Shown here in pieces: positions 1 through 8,573 of a stretch of 44,591 nucleotides of DNA (position 1 is its first letter; every line of letters starts with the position of its first letter). The position numbers and the translations under genes are program-made. The notes under the pieces are model-generated. The model did no database searches. It worked only from the letters and a program-made list of their open reading frames with translations, and was not told the origin of the DNA. Origin of the DNA: Clostridiales bacterium (GTDB taxonomy: Bacteria > Bacillota > Clostridia > Saccharofermentanales > Saccharofermentanaceae); NCBI GenBank assembly GCA_017620475.1, contig JAFZQI010000002.1, positions 1 to 44,591 on the forward strand, read 5' to 3'.

Positions 1-19
1 CTAACCCAAATAATGAGTC

Positions 20-40
20 TTGGGAACATTTTGGGAACAT
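20..40. repeat. Two tandem copies of TTGGGAACAT near guaA 3' end
   Basis: The 10-mer TTGGGAACAT occurs at 20-29 and again at 31-40, a period of 11 nt or about one helical turn. No gene is visible between the window edge and the guaA terminator. Closely spaced short direct repeats can be arm sites for a recombinase or an operator. The 3' end of guaA is a known insertion site for genomic islands, so an integrated element beyond the left edge is possible, but no integrase is in view. Confidence 0.45.
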
Positions 41-42
41 AC

Positions 43-73
43 AAAAAAGAAAGCCCCACAAATAGGGGCTTTC
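43..73 (-). terminator. Rho-independent terminator of guaA
   Basis: GAAAGCCCC at 49-57 pairs perfectly with GGGGCTTTC at 65-73 around a 7-nt loop. On the minus strand the stem is followed by six T residues (48-43). It lies 13 nt past the guaA stop codon and fits an intrinsic terminator. Confidence 0.9.
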
Positions 74-86
74 AAAGGATTTTCCA

Positions 87-1628
87 TTATTCGAGTTCGA
101 TCGTGGCCGGCGGCTTGCCAGTGCAGTCGTAGAGGACGCGGTTGATACCCTTGACTTCGTTGACGATACGGGAACTTACGCGGCCGATGAGGCTCCACGG
201 AAGCTCGGCAAACTCTGCCGTCATGAAGTCGGTCGTGGTGACCGCGCGGATAACACATGCATAATCGTATGTTCTCTCATCACCCATACAGCCGACGGAA
301 CGCATGTTGGTGAGGGCCGCAAAGTACTGGTTCGCATTTCTGTCGAGACCGGCTTTTGCCATTTCCTGACGGAAGATCGCATCGGCATCCTGAACGAGAC
401 GGACCTTCTCGGCGGTGACTTCGCCGATGATACGGATCGCCAGACCCGGACCCGGGAACGGCTGACGGAAAACGAGGTTTTCCGGGATGCCCAGCTCGAG
501 GCCGGCCTTTCTTACTTCGTCCTTAAAGAGCAGACGCAGCGGTTCGATGATCTCCTTGAAATCGACACAATCCGGAAGACCGCCGACGTTGTGGTGGGAC
601 TTGATGACAGCGCTTTTGCCGAGGCCGGATTCAATGACATCAGGATAGATGGTACCCTGAACAAGGAAGTCCACGGCCCCGATCTTCTTGGCTTCTTCTT
701 CAAATACACGGATGAATTCCTCACCGATGATCTTTCTCTTCTTCTCCGGCTCTTCGACACCGGCGAGCTTGCTGTAGAAACGCTCCTGTGCATTGACACG
801 GACGAAGTTCAGATCGTACGGACCCTCCGGACCGAAGACCGCTTCGACCTCGTCGCCTTCGTGCTTACGGAGAAGACCGTGGTCCACGAATACGCAGGTG
901 AGCTGCTTGCCGACTGCCTTAGAAAGAAGGACTGCGGCAACGGAGGAATCCACGCCGCCGGACAGCGCGCAGAGGACTTTACCGGAACCGACCTTTTCGC
1001 GGATCTCGCGGATGGATGTCTCAACAAAGGAATCCATCTTCCAGTCGCATGCGCACTTACAAACGCGCTTGAGGAAGTTCTCTAGCATCTTGTTGCCCTC
1101 GACGGTATGGGAAACTTCCGGATGGAACTGAACACAGTAGAGGCCTTTCTCGACGTTCTGTGCCGCTGCAACCGGGCAGACCTTCGTGGTGGCCGTAACC
1201 GTAAATCCCGGCGCCGCTTCCGCGATATAAACCGTGTGGCTCATCCAGCAGACGGTTTTCGCTGATACATGTTTAAAAAGCGCTGTGGTATTGTCGACAT
1301 CGACTTCGGTGTGACCGTATTCTCTTACCGGTGCGGTAGCGACCTTACCGCCGAGGAGATAGTTCATGAGCTGCGCACCGTAGCAGATACCGAGTACCGG
1401 GATCCCCAGATCGAAGATCTCCTTTTCGCATCTCGGTGCATCGTCATCTGTGACATTACTCGGTCCGCCCGTAAAGATGATGCCCTTCGGGTTCATCTCC
1501 TTGATCTTTTCCAGCGGCATATTGTAAGGATGCACTTCGCAGTAAACATTGAGTTCACGGACTCTTCTTGCAATCAACTGGTTGTATTGGCCGCCGAAAT
1601 CCAGAATAAGGATCATTTCATTTTGCAT
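87..1628 (-). CDS. guaA: GMP synthase (glutamine-hydrolysing)
   Basis: Converts XMP to GMP in the cytoplasm using ATP and ammonia from glutamine. The 513-residue product has the normal full length. An N-terminal class I glutamine amidotransferase domain carries the nucleophile Cys82 in GICYGAQ and His169/Glu171 in QFHPEVSH. The ATP-pyrophosphatase domain has the PP-loop SGGVDSS at 223-229. The C-terminal dimerisation domain ends in the family-typical PPATIE sequence (here PPATIELE). The start is preceded by GGGAGG with 7-nt spacing. It is transcribed alone on the minus strand, with a terminator 13 nt after the stop. No purine riboswitch is evident in the 5' leader. Confidence 0.97.
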   Translation of the reverse strand: MQNEMILILDFGGQYNQLIARRVRELNVYCEVHPYNMPLEKIKEMNPKGIIFTGGPSNVTDDDAPRCEKEIFDLGIPVLGICYGAQLMNYLLGGKVATAPVREYGHTEVDVDNTTALFKHVSAKTVCWMSHTVYIAEAAPGFTVTATTKVCPVAAAQNVEKGLYCVQFHPEVSHTVEGNKMLENFLKRVCKCACDWKMDSFVETSIREIREKVGSGKVLCALSGGVDSSVAAVLLSKAVGKQLTCVFVDHGLLRKHEGDEVEAVFGPEGPYDLNFVRVNAQERFYSKLAGVEEPEKKRKIIGEEFIRVFEEEAKKIGAVDFLVQGTIYPDVIESGLGKSAVIKSHHNVGGLPDCVDFKEIIEPLRLLFKDEVRKAGLELGIPENLVFRQPFPGPGLAIRIIGEVTAEKVRLVQDADAIFRQEMAKAGLDRNANQYFAALTNMRSVGCMGDERTYDYACVIRAVTTTDFMTAEFAELPWSLIGRVSSRIVNEVKGINRVLYDCTGKPPATIELE

Positions 1629-1686
1629 GGTAGTGCCTCCCTCACAGAATCCCGATCATCTTATATGAGATTCATTTTATGTCGAT

Positions 1687-1716
1687 ATAATACTCCAAAA
1701 GCACTGTGAAATTGAA
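1687..1716 (-). promoter_or_regulatory. Probable guaA promoter
   Basis: On the minus strand TTCAAT (1716-1711) and TATTAT (1692-1687) are separated by 18 nt and lie about 60 nt upstream of the guaA start. The spacer contains CAGTGCTTTT, part of a motif repeated elsewhere in the window. The -35 match is weak. Confidence 0.4.
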
Positions 1717-1780
1717 TTCGTATTCTGCACAAAAAACTGCGTGTTTTCCAACTTTTTCAATACCCTCTTATAAAGGGTGT

Positions 1781-1815
1781 CAGAAAAGAAGAGCCGGTAA
1801 AGGAACGGACGGCTC
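1781..1815 (-). terminator. Probable terminator of the DUF2809-like gene
   Basis: GAGCCG and CGGCTC (1791-1796 and 1810-1815) can pair around a 13-nt loop. On the minus strand the stem is followed by TTCTTTTCTG. The stem overlaps the stop codon of the upstream gene. It is a modest hairpin but well placed. Confidence 0.55.
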
Positions 1816-2686
1816 AGCTCCAGTCCGCTTTCTCTTTCGTGACTTTCTCGCCCCATTTTGAAGCCCAGTGCTCGCAGTAGAGCTTCGAGTAGGGGATATT
1901 TTTTCTGGTACGCATGCGCTGCATCCGCTTGCTGCTGGCCCAGAAGATCGAGGGAATACCGATCACCAGAAGATAGAAAGGTCCGAGAAGCAGGCTTTGG
2001 AAGGTGTGGCCATACTCGTGGATCGCCACTTCTTCACAATACGCACGGTCTCTCTTCGCCCATTCGCTTTGCTCCGACGGATCCGGTTCCCGGGGCGTAA
2101 AAATAAACATACCGAGAGACACGCCTGAATCCTTCGGCCATACGGTGCGGACGACTCCTTTATAAAAGTAGTGACGGCTTCGGAAATACCACAGGAAAAC
2201 GAAGAAGCCCGCCGAAGTCTGGAGATAACCCCATGTCCAGTGAAGGAATACGGCCACCGGATAGAACCAGCGGCGGTCATCTTTCCAGTGGGTCTCCAGT
2301 GCCAGAAACACACCGATCAGGAACAATCCCAGAAGGTAGCAGACACCATCGCGCAGATCGTAGACACCGCCCAGCATGATCCCGAGAGGCGAAGACTCCG
2401 AAACACCCAGTGCTTTTGCAAAAGAAAGAGCCTGCAGGACTTCTGCCAGCCAGCCCGTGAAATAGCAGAGAAACGGAAGGACGTATACGGAAAACACTCC
2501 GTCCCTTGGCCAGAAGACCGCGCGCAGGAAAAAATAGATCGTCGGGATAACAAGTACATCTCCCAGATATCCGCGGACAGCGCCCCTGGCAAAGAGTGCG
2601 ATCAGCATCTCCACTACGAAAAAGGCCAGGAACAGCACTGTGTATTTGAATCTCGGAGGGATCCTCCGGTCTCTTCTTCTTTCCAT
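1814..2686 (-). CDS. DUF2809-like membrane protein with C-terminal HExxH domain
   Basis: The 290-residue protein has several membrane segments. Its first ~140 residues resemble DUF2809, with the pattern of basic N-terminus, hydrophobic helices and GDVLVIPTIYFFLR. The C-terminal third carries HEYGH (around residue 223), a zinc-metalloprotease-like HExxH signature, followed by two more hydrophobic stretches and a conserved-looking CEHWASKWG tail. This start was chosen because GAGGAG lies just before it; an ATG 24 nt upstream (2710) is possible but lacks a good ribosome site. It is divergent from uppP. Function is unknown: neither peptidase activity nor substrate can be inferred, only that the two halves look like different modules. 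Confidence 0.75.
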   Translation of the reverse strand: MERRRDRRIPPRFKYTVLFLAFFVVEMLIALFARGAVRGYLGDVLVIPTIYFFLRAVFWPRDGVFSVYVLPFLCYFTGWLAEVLQALSFAKALGVSESSPLGIMLGGVYDLRDGVCYLLGLFLIGVFLALETHWKDDRRWFYPVAVFLHWTWGYLQTSAGFFVFLWYFRSRHYFYKGVVRTVWPKDSGVSLGMFIFTPREPDPSEQSEWAKRDRAYCEEVAIHEYGHTFQSLLLGPFYLLVIGIPSIFWASSKRMQRMRTRKNIPYSKLYCEHWASKWGEKVTKEKADWS

Positions 2687-2747
2687 CTTCTCCTCAAAAC
2701 CGCGGCTCATCTTCTAGAAGACGTCTGTGCATTGCCGCGCCGTATTG

Positions 2748-2756
2748 TGCTATACT
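2748..2756 (+). promoter_or_regulatory. Extended -10 promoter of uppP
   Basis: TGCTATACT forms an extended -10 element. Transcription would start near 2763, giving a leader of about 24 nt with AAAGGTGG before the ATG at 2787. This placement rules out the in-frame upstream start at 2727. Confidence 0.55.
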
Positions 2757-2786
2757 GTAGAACATATTACCAAAGGTGGACGGAAA

Positions 2787-3632
2787 ATGACAGCATTTGA
2801 ATGGTTCAAACTTATCCTGATCGGCATCGTGGAGGGCATCACGGAGTGGCTCCCCGTCAGCAGTACCGCACATATGCTTCTTGTGGATGCGGTCCTTCCT
2901 CTTTCCCAAAGCGAAGAATTCAAGAATATGTTCTTCGTTGTGATCCAGCTCGGCGCCATCCTGGCCGTCGTCGTCACTTTCTGGAAGCACCTTTGGCCCT
3001 TCGGATACGGTGAACATCCCGGCATGTCCGGTAAACACTGTTACTTAAAGAAGGATATCTTCATGATGTGGTTCAAGGTCGTTGTGGCCTGTGTTCCCGG
3101 CGTGATCATTACGCTTCTTTTCGATGACTACGTCGAAGCCCATCTTCAGACTCCTTACGTCATCGGCGCTGCCCTGGCCTTCTACGGCCTGATCCTGATC
3201 CTTGTCGAACAGTCGAGAAAGAATAAAGAGGTCCGCGTAAATACCGTTGATGAACTTTCCTTCAAGGACGCCTTCATCATCGGGCTCTTCCAGTGCCTGT
3301 CCATCATCCCCGGTACATCCCGCTCCGGCTCGACCATCATCGGCTCGCTGTCCATCGGAATCTCCCGTACAGCCGCTGCCGAGTTTACCTTCTTCATGGC
3401 CGTTCCGGTCATGTTCGGATTAAGCGGGATCAAGCTTTTAAAATTCGGATTTCACTTTACCACTATCGAAGCCGTCACGCTTCTTGTCGGCTGTGTCGTC
3501 GCTTTTGCCGTATCGATGTTCGTGCTCCGTGCTCTTCTGAACTACGTCAAAAAACACGACTACAAGATCTTCGGCGCATACCGTATCTTCATCGGTATCG
3601 TCGTTATCCTGTACTTCGCACTGGCGAAATAA
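2787..3632 (+). CDS. uppP: Undecaprenyl-diphosphate phosphatase
   Basis: Dephosphorylates undecaprenyl diphosphate at the membrane, recycling the carrier lipid for peptidoglycan and wall polymers; overproduction in other bacteria gives bacitracin resistance. The 281-residue product is the normal BacA/UppP length and polytopic. Both family signatures are present: EGITEWLPVSSTAH near the N-terminus and PGTSRSGSTI in the middle. AAAGGTGG precedes the start by 7 nt. It converges on a minus-strand gene whose stop abuts its own, with no terminator between. It fits the envelope genes nearby. Confidence 0.96.
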   Translation: MTAFEWFKLILIGIVEGITEWLPVSSTAHMLLVDAVLPLSQSEEFKNMFFVVIQLGAILAVVVTFWKHLWPFGYGEHPGMSGKHCYLKKDIFMMWFKVVVACVPGVIITLLFDDYVEAHLQTPYVIGAALAFYGLILILVEQSRKNKEVRVNTVDELSFKDAFIIGLFQCLSIIPGTSRSGSTIIGSLSIGISRTAAAEFTFFMAVPVMFGLSGIKLLKFGFHFTTIEAVTLLVGCVVAFAVSMFVLRALLNYVKKHDYKIFGAYRIFIGIVVILYFALAK

Positions 3633-4082
3633 TCACTTGAAAAGACTCATGATCAGCACCACGATCTGTACGACGAGTGTCGGGATCGCGGCAGCAATGG
3701 TATAGGCGCGGTTGATTACGACGGCCGCCTTCGCGCCGCCCAGCGTTTCACCCTTGGATTCATATTTCCTCTTGAGATGGCGGCAGATGAGCCACATAAC
3801 GAGGCTTAAGTACTTTTCCGCACGTACCCAGATCTGAAGGATCACCATCACGACGATCTGATACCATTTCGGAAGCGGATCCGCATTGTGAAGACAGAAC
3901 CAGGAGATCACGAAGGAGATCAAGGCAATGAAAGAGATGATTCCCTGAACGATGCCGAAACGGCATACATTTCTCGCGCCGTTCTTCTTGGCCTCGTGCT
4001 TTTCCTTCTTCTCGCGCTCTTTGCGGATCTTCTTTTCCGTCTTTCCTACGGTTTCGTTAAGGAAGTCTTTGTCGTCTGCCAT
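3633..4082 (-). CDS. Small membrane protein of unknown function
   Basis: A 149-residue protein. A strongly charged, lysine- and glutamate-rich N-terminus of about 35 residues (probably coiled) precedes two or three hydrophobic helices, roughly at residues 42-65, 72-90 and 125-147. It starts 3 nt after the stop of the upstream CNNM/CBS gene, so the two are surely co-transcribed and perhaps translationally coupled. I do not recognise a family. An accessory subunit of the CNNM-type protein is a reasonable guess from position only. Confidence 0.75.
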   Translation of the reverse strand: MADDKDFLNETVGKTEKKIRKEREKKEKHEAKKNGARNVCRFGIVQGIISFIALISFVISWFCLHNADPLPKWYQIVVMVILQIWVRAEKYLSLVMWLICRHLKRKYESKGETLGGAKAAVVINRAYTIAAAIPTLVVQIVVLIMSLFK

Positions 4083-4085
4083 GAC

Positions 4086-5429
4086 TCACTCCTCCTCGTC
4101 TTCGTCGCCCTCATCATTCTCTTCGGGGATCACATGCAGAAGGACTTTGGCGATCCAGTTCTCTTCGACCTGGATGACCTTGATCTTAAGATTCTTGTAC
4201 TGTACCTCAGGCGTCTCGCCATGATCCGGCACACGGTCCAGAAGGCCCAGTGTCAATCCGGCGATCGTATCGTAATCCTCACTGTCGAGATCCACACCGA
4301 TCGCCTCTTCGAGGTCGCTCAGCGTCATGTCTCCACGTACCAGGAATCCGCCGTCGTTCATCTTCAGGAGCTCCTGCTCCTCCTCGTCAAATTCGTCCGT
4401 GATATTTCCGACGATCTCCTCGAGCATGTCCTCGATCGTCGCAATACCCATGGTTCCGCCGTACTCGTCAACGATGACCGCCAGCTGCATCTTGCCCTTT
4501 TTCATTTCGTGGAAAAGGTCGGAGATCTTCTTCGTCTCATGCACGAAAAGCGGCGGGCGCATGATCTTCTCCAGCGAGAAATCCCCGTTCTCGTTCGTCA
4601 GGCCCAGCAGATCTTTGATATGCAGGATACCAACGATCTCGTCGATCGTCTCTTTATAGATCGGGATACGCGTGTACTTCTCGTTTCTGGCGATATCCAT
4701 GACTTCCTCGAAGGAAGCATCAATGGGCAGCGCCACGATCTTCTTTCTGTGGGTCATGATCTCCACTACATCCTTGTCGTTAAACTCGAAGATGTTCTGG
4801 ATCATCTGCTTCTCGGAATCCTCGATGGAACCCTCTTCCGAACCGACATCCACCATCATGCGGATCTCTTCTTCGGTAACGTTGGTCTCCTTGACTTCCG
4901 GATCGATATGCAGAAGGCGCAAAACCGCGTTCGTCGAAAGCGTCAGGAAACGTACGAAGGGCTTCATCAGCGTACCGAAGGTGCGCACAATGGAAGATGA
5001 ACCGAAAGCCAGTTTCTCTGCGTTGTTCTGCGCGATCCTCTTCGGTACCAGTTCACCCAGGACCAGAGAGAAATACGACAGGATCACGGTAACGACGACG
5101 GTGCAGACCGTACCGAGCCAGGAAAATCTCCCGCTGGGGTCGATCCAGTTCGTCAGTCTTCCCGAGAATCTGTCTGCGGCAAAAGCACTGGCGAGGAATC
5201 CTGCCAGCGTTACACCGACCTGAATGGTCGCAAGAAAGGTAGACGGGTTCTCGATAAATTTCAGGACCCTTTTGGCTTTGCGGTTGCCGTCCTCCGCTTG
5301 TTTCTTTACTTTTGCGTCGTTAAGAGAAATGACCGCCATCTCGGCAGCCGAGAAAAAGGCGTTGATCAGAATGAATATTAAAACGATGACCAGGTCAAAT
5401 ACTATTCGGCCTATACTGTCTTCAGGCAC
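4086..5429 (-). CDS. CNNM/CorC (HlyC) family membrane protein with CBS pair
   Basis: A 447-residue protein with the classical order: CNNM (DUF21) transmembrane domain at about 1-190, beginning with the family pattern FFSAAEMAVISLN; two CBS domains at about 205-330, including the MTHRKKIVALP and MRPPLFV segments; and a C-terminal CorC/HlyC domain at about 345-430. The tail is very acidic. Relatives are linked to Mg2+ or other divalent-cation export, and the old name haemolysin is misleading. The start is GTG, preceded by two overlapping AAAGGA sites. It forms an operon with the small membrane protein downstream. Confidence 0.92.
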   Translation of the reverse strand: MPEDSIGRIVFDLVIVLIFILINAFFSAAEMAVISLNDAKVKKQAEDGNRKAKRVLKFIENPSTFLATIQVGVTLAGFLASAFAADRFSGRLTNWIDPSGRFSWLGTVCTVVVTVILSYFSLVLGELVPKRIAQNNAEKLAFGSSSIVRTFGTLMKPFVRFLTLSTNAVLRLLHIDPEVKETNVTEEEIRMMVDVGSEEGSIEDSEKQMIQNIFEFNDKDVVEIMTHRKKIVALPIDASFEEVMDIARNEKYTRIPIYKETIDEIVGILHIKDLLGLTNENGDFSLEKIMRPPLFVHETKKISDLFHEMKKGKMQLAVIVDEYGGTMGIATIEDMLEEIVGNITDEFDEEEQELLKMNDGGFLVRGDMTLSDLEEAIGVDLDSEDYDTIAGLTLGLLDRVPDHGETPEVQYKNLKIKVIQVEENWIAKVLLHVIPEENDEGDEDEEE

Positions 5430-5524
5430 GTTCTTTCCTTTCCTTCCTTTGTCCCGCGCTTCTTTGTTGGATAAAGGCGCGGCGTAAACCGTGCGCAGAT
5501 GCTTTTTGCAGCTGCCATGTATAA

Positions 5525-5540
5525 CGTGTAATTATACACG
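5525..5540. repeat. Inverted repeat next to a promoter
   Basis: CGTGTA and TACACG flank ATTA, giving a perfect 6-bp dyad immediately downstream of the -10 element of the CNNM-gene promoter, over the expected transcription start. The position is that of a repressor operator or a 5' mRNA hairpin. Confidence 0.5.
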
Positions 5541-5569
5541 AATATAACAGATTTAGCCGAGTATTTCAA
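5541..5569 (-). promoter_or_regulatory. SigA-type promoter of the CNNM operon
   Basis: On the minus strand TTGAAA (5569-5564) and TATATT (5546-5541) are spaced by 17 nt. This fits a housekeeping promoter reading into the GTG-started CNNM gene with a leader of about 105 nt. Confidence 0.65.
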
Positions 5570-5578
5570 TATCGGGTG

Positions 5579-5587
5579 TGGTATCAT
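5579..5587 (+). promoter_or_regulatory. Possible extended -10 of the YfhO-like gene
   Basis: TGGTATCAT is an extended -10 match about 38 nt before the chosen start codon. No convincing -35 is seen. If used, it excludes the in-frame ATG at 5586 as start. Confidence 0.35.
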
Positions 5588-5624
5588 GGGTGGGAATACG
5601 AAGCACCACGGAAAGAGGAGAACC

Positions 5625-7391
5625 ATGTCCGGCAAGAGAAGAACGTCTCACACTCGAACCACTCAGAAACCGTCCAGGGAAGCAAAGATGATTGCACATT
5701 CTTCCGGACGGATCCGGTCGTCAGCCCTTCTTTTCGGTGTCGGATGTTTCGTTTTCTGGTCTATTCTCTTTATATTGACCAATATCTATATTTCGAAACC
5801 CTGCGGATTCGGGGCGCGGGAGGTCAGCACTCTTCGGATCCTTCGAAGCCGTCTTATGCACGCGGATACAAGTGCCTACACCTTTGAAGAAGGGATGGGA
5901 ATGAGTTTCTTCCGGCTTCTTCTTTCCGGTTATGGCGGGATACTGTCCATCCCGCTGTCTCTTCTTCCCTTGTCGATCCACCCACAGGCCATTGCCCTTC
6001 TGGATGCCTTGCGGTTAAGTGCCGCCGGCGCAGTTCTTTTCTATCTGATTCGTACACATATCCGGAAGATCACGCTTTTGCCGGCCATCGCCGTCAGTTT
6101 CCTGTACACCGGGATCGTTTTTCTTCTGTGCATTCTGCTTCGTTTTCCGATAGCAGACACGTTTTTCCTCTTGCCGTCGGTGATTGCGAAGATCCTTCAC
6201 ATACAGAAAGAGAAGCAGCGTAATCTCTCCCTTTCCTTTCTTGCCCTCACATGCGCCTGCCTTTGCAGCAGCGCGGCATGGGCCGTACTTGTTCTTCCCG
6301 CACTTCTTGTCATCTTTATCGTGCTGAAGATACGAAGATCTGAAGTGTCCACGGCCATTCTTCTTCAGCATTTGCTCTCTATCGGGATCTGCGCCGCCAT
6401 TTTGTTACCCCAGTTTATGCAGGTCCCCTATGCGCTCGGTAAAGGCGAGCCATCCGCTTCTTTTCTCCGGGAATTGGGAAACGATACCGATCTTTACCGC
6501 TCTGATGTCACCTTTACCTGTGAGGCGACCAGAATGCTTCTGGAAACGTCTCCTTCCCTGTTTACGGTCTTCGGAAGAAACGATGTTACATCGGCGGAAA
6601 GCCCGGAACCCGTAGCTACAGAGCCTCGCTCCTCCACTTCCTCTTCTCACTTTGCTTTTCTCAATGAATGGATCTATTCACTTTGGCCGTATCTTCCCAT
6701 CATTCCGTTCCAGGATACCGTCTGCACCGGTCCGGTTTATAGCGAACCCGGAACCGTAGCTTTTACCGTATCGACGGTCTTTCGTGATCCGCTCTATTGT
6801 GCCGTAAATCTTCCCGAACGCGACCATCCGGTAGAGGTTTTGCTCAACGGGCGCAGTATCGCGACGATCTCCCATAACCCGGGAACGGTAATGATCGGAC
6901 TGGGTACCTATAATGTCGGACAGACATTGACACTGCAGCTTCGCTCTTCCCATCCGGATGATCTGGCACAGGCCGGTGTGCAATTCGGGTATCTGAATTC
7001 CATTAACTGGGGAGCATACACAGACAATGCCACTTACGGAATAAATGCCATCACTCTGGAACCCGACGGGATCAGTGCAGATGGGACTTTCACTTCGGAC
7101 TCGACGCTTCTTACCAACATTCCGTATGAGAAGGGATGGACGTTGTATTTAAACGGCGAGAAAACCGCCCTTCGGGCGTACCGTGATGCCTGGCTGTGCG
7201 CAGATGTACCCTCCGGAAGCTACCTCGTTCACCTGCATTACTCTGCACCGGGAAGCACTCTTGGCGGGTGGGTCAGCGGTCTTTCCTTCCTGGCCCTGGC
7301 TATCGGATATGCCCTGGAATCAAAGAAGACTCAGTCGTCCTCATCCTCCACGGAAGCCGTGGTCACTTCCAGTTCCGAAGGACTCTCCTGA
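5625..7391 (+). CDS. YfhO-like membrane protein
   Basis: A 588-residue polytopic protein. After a basic N-terminal tail come many hydrophobic helices to about residue 270, then a long extracytoplasmic region, then a C-terminal helix. The end of the soluble part (LTNIPYEKGWTLYLNGEK followed by a YLVHLHYSAPG stretch) is the hallmark of the YfhO family, GT-C-like membrane proteins tied in Firmicutes to glycosylation of lipoteichoic acid and other envelope polymers. Family members are usually about 800-900 residues, so this is a short form. GAAAGAGGAG precedes the chosen ATG. The last 61 nt overlap the convergent neighbour. The LtaS-like gene about 4 kb away fits a wall-polymer role; the link is inferred. 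Confidence 0.72.
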   Translation: MSGKRRTSHTRTTQKPSREAKMIAHSSGRIRSSALLFGVGCFVFWSILFILTNIYISKPCGFGAREVSTLRILRSRLMHADTSAYTFEEGMGMSFFRLLLSGYGGILSIPLSLLPLSIHPQAIALLDALRLSAAGAVLFYLIRTHIRKITLLPAIAVSFLYTGIVFLLCILLRFPIADTFFLLPSVIAKILHIQKEKQRNLSLSFLALTCACLCSSAAWAVLVLPALLVIFIVLKIRRSEVSTAILLQHLLSIGICAAILLPQFMQVPYALGKGEPSASFLRELGNDTDLYRSDVTFTCEATRMLLETSPSLFTVFGRNDVTSAESPEPVATEPRSSTSSSHFAFLNEWIYSLWPYLPIIPFQDTVCTGPVYSEPGTVAFTVSTVFRDPLYCAVNLPERDHPVEVLLNGRSIATISHNPGTVMIGLGTYNVGQTLTLQLRSSHPDDLAQAGVQFGYLNSINWGAYTDNATYGINAITLEPDGISADGTFTSDSTLLTNIPYEKGWTLYLNGEKTALRAYRDAWLCADVPSGSYLVHLHYSAPGSTLGGWVSGLSFLALAIGYALESKKTQSSSSSTEAVVTSSSEGLS

Positions 7392-8560
7392 AGCTTATAG
7401 CTAAATCCCTGATTCTGCAGTTCCTTAAGGAACGGAAGCGGATCAAACTCGGAGATCATGTGTACGCCTTCCTTACGCCACAAGCCGATCGTTAAGAGGA
7501 CTGCGCCGGATACCAGTGCCGCCGCGCCCATAAAGTCGGTAACCGAAGCACCGAATTTCTCGAAACATTCCTGATGATCCACCAATGTGTACATTAGATA
7601 CTGCTTTCCGACACCGTCTTTGCTGCCGTGAAGAAGCATGCCCACGCCGGTCTTTCCGCGTGCCGTGGCAACCAGGTCTTCCTGCTGCGGCATGACCTCA
7701 TAGAGGAAGTCAAGCGGTGCGATCTGCTGTCCGTCAATGTCCACCGGTACCGTGGAAGTCATACCCACTTCTTTCAGGATCTTGACCATCGAGAGGAACG
7801 GACGCTTAAACGCTGAGAAATAACGGATCGAAGTCGCTTCCGGAACTTCACCGGAAAGCGCGTCGATCACCTCGTGATCCACCATAAAGAGATTTCTCTT
7901 GCCGATTTCCGGGAAGGAATACTTCGCCTTCACGCTCATCGGAGGTACGCTGGTGATACGGCCGTTGGACCACATGCGGCTCTCCGAAGAGATCTCTCGC
8001 AAACTGGTCATCATGGGGGTATTCATGAGATACGGATGTGCGTTCGTTCCGGCATTCATATCCAGAATATCGATGGTCTGGATATCGTCCAGAAGTTTGA
8101 TTGCCGCATACTGGGCAAATGCATCGATCACGCCGGGATTAAATCCGCATCCGATGATCGCGGTCAGGCCTTTCGATGCAAATTTCTGGTCATAGGCATA
8201 TTCCGCATTGATATCACACACGGAAGAGCCTTTGGGCATGTACAGGGATGCGTCGATATAGTTGGCACCCATCTCCAGACACAGATCCATGACCTGAAGG
8301 TTCAGTGAGGACGGTGCCAGATTGATTACCAGATCCGGATGATAGATCTTCGCCATAAGAAGCGTCTTTTCCTTATTGCGGATATCGGCATACGCCGTCA
8401 TGATCTTCTGTTTATCACTGGAATATCGCCGCTTATATTCATCACACTTCTCTTTAGAACGTCCGCTGAGGCAGACCTCTCGGAAGCAGGACGAATTCTG
8501 CGCCAGAAGCGGAATCACGGCTCTTGCAAGTTTGCCGCAGCCTATAACCAGTACTCTCAT
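7331..8560 (-). CDS. Saccharopine dehydrogenase family oxidoreductase
   Basis: A 409-residue protein. A Rossmann fold begins at residue 3 (VLVIGCGKLA), followed by the family's middle segment (NLAPSSLNLQVMDLCLEMGANYIDAS) and the IIGCGFNPGVIDAFA motif. The length and motifs match the carboxynorspermidine synthase/saccharopine dehydrogenase group, which makes C-N bonds reductively between an aldehyde and an amino group with NAD(P)H. No carboxynorspermidine decarboxylase gene is in the window, so the polyamine role cannot be confirmed. AGGAGGAAAG precedes the ATG. It follows the HAD-like/kinase-like gene by 13 nt, hence one operon. The 3' end overlaps the convergent YfhO-like gene by 61 nt. Confidence 0.85.
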   Translation of the reverse strand: MRVLVIGCGKLARAVIPLLAQNSSCFREVCLSGRSKEKCDEYKRRYSSDKQKIMTAYADIRNKEKTLLMAKIYHPDLVINLAPSSLNLQVMDLCLEMGANYIDASLYMPKGSSVCDINAEYAYDQKFASKGLTAIIGCGFNPGVIDAFAQYAAIKLLDDIQTIDILDMNAGTNAHPYLMNTPMMTSLREISSESRMWSNGRITSVPPMSVKAKYSFPEIGKRNLFMVDHEVIDALSGEVPEATSIRYFSAFKRPFLSMVKILKEVGMTSTVPVDIDGQQIAPLDFLYEVMPQQEDLVATARGKTGVGMLLHGSKDGVGKQYLMYTLVDHQECFEKFGASVTDFMGAAALVSGAVLLTIGLWRKEGVHMISEFDPLPFLKELQNQGFSYKLQESPSELEVTTASVEDEDD

Positions 8561-8573
8561 GTTTTCTTTCCTC

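Noticed and set aside
1..258. 85-codon minus-strand frame at the left edge
   Set aside because: Overlaps the end of guaA in another frame, runs through the terminator and looks random in composition.
1629..1813. Possible purine riboswitch upstream of guaA
   Set aside because: The leader is short and shows no three-way junction or the conserved loop sequences of purine or PRPP riboswitches.
3888..5000. 370-codon plus-strand frame
   Set aside because: Mirror frame of the CNNM/CBS gene and its small neighbour; its translation looks like low-complexity leucine/aspartate-rich antisense sequence.
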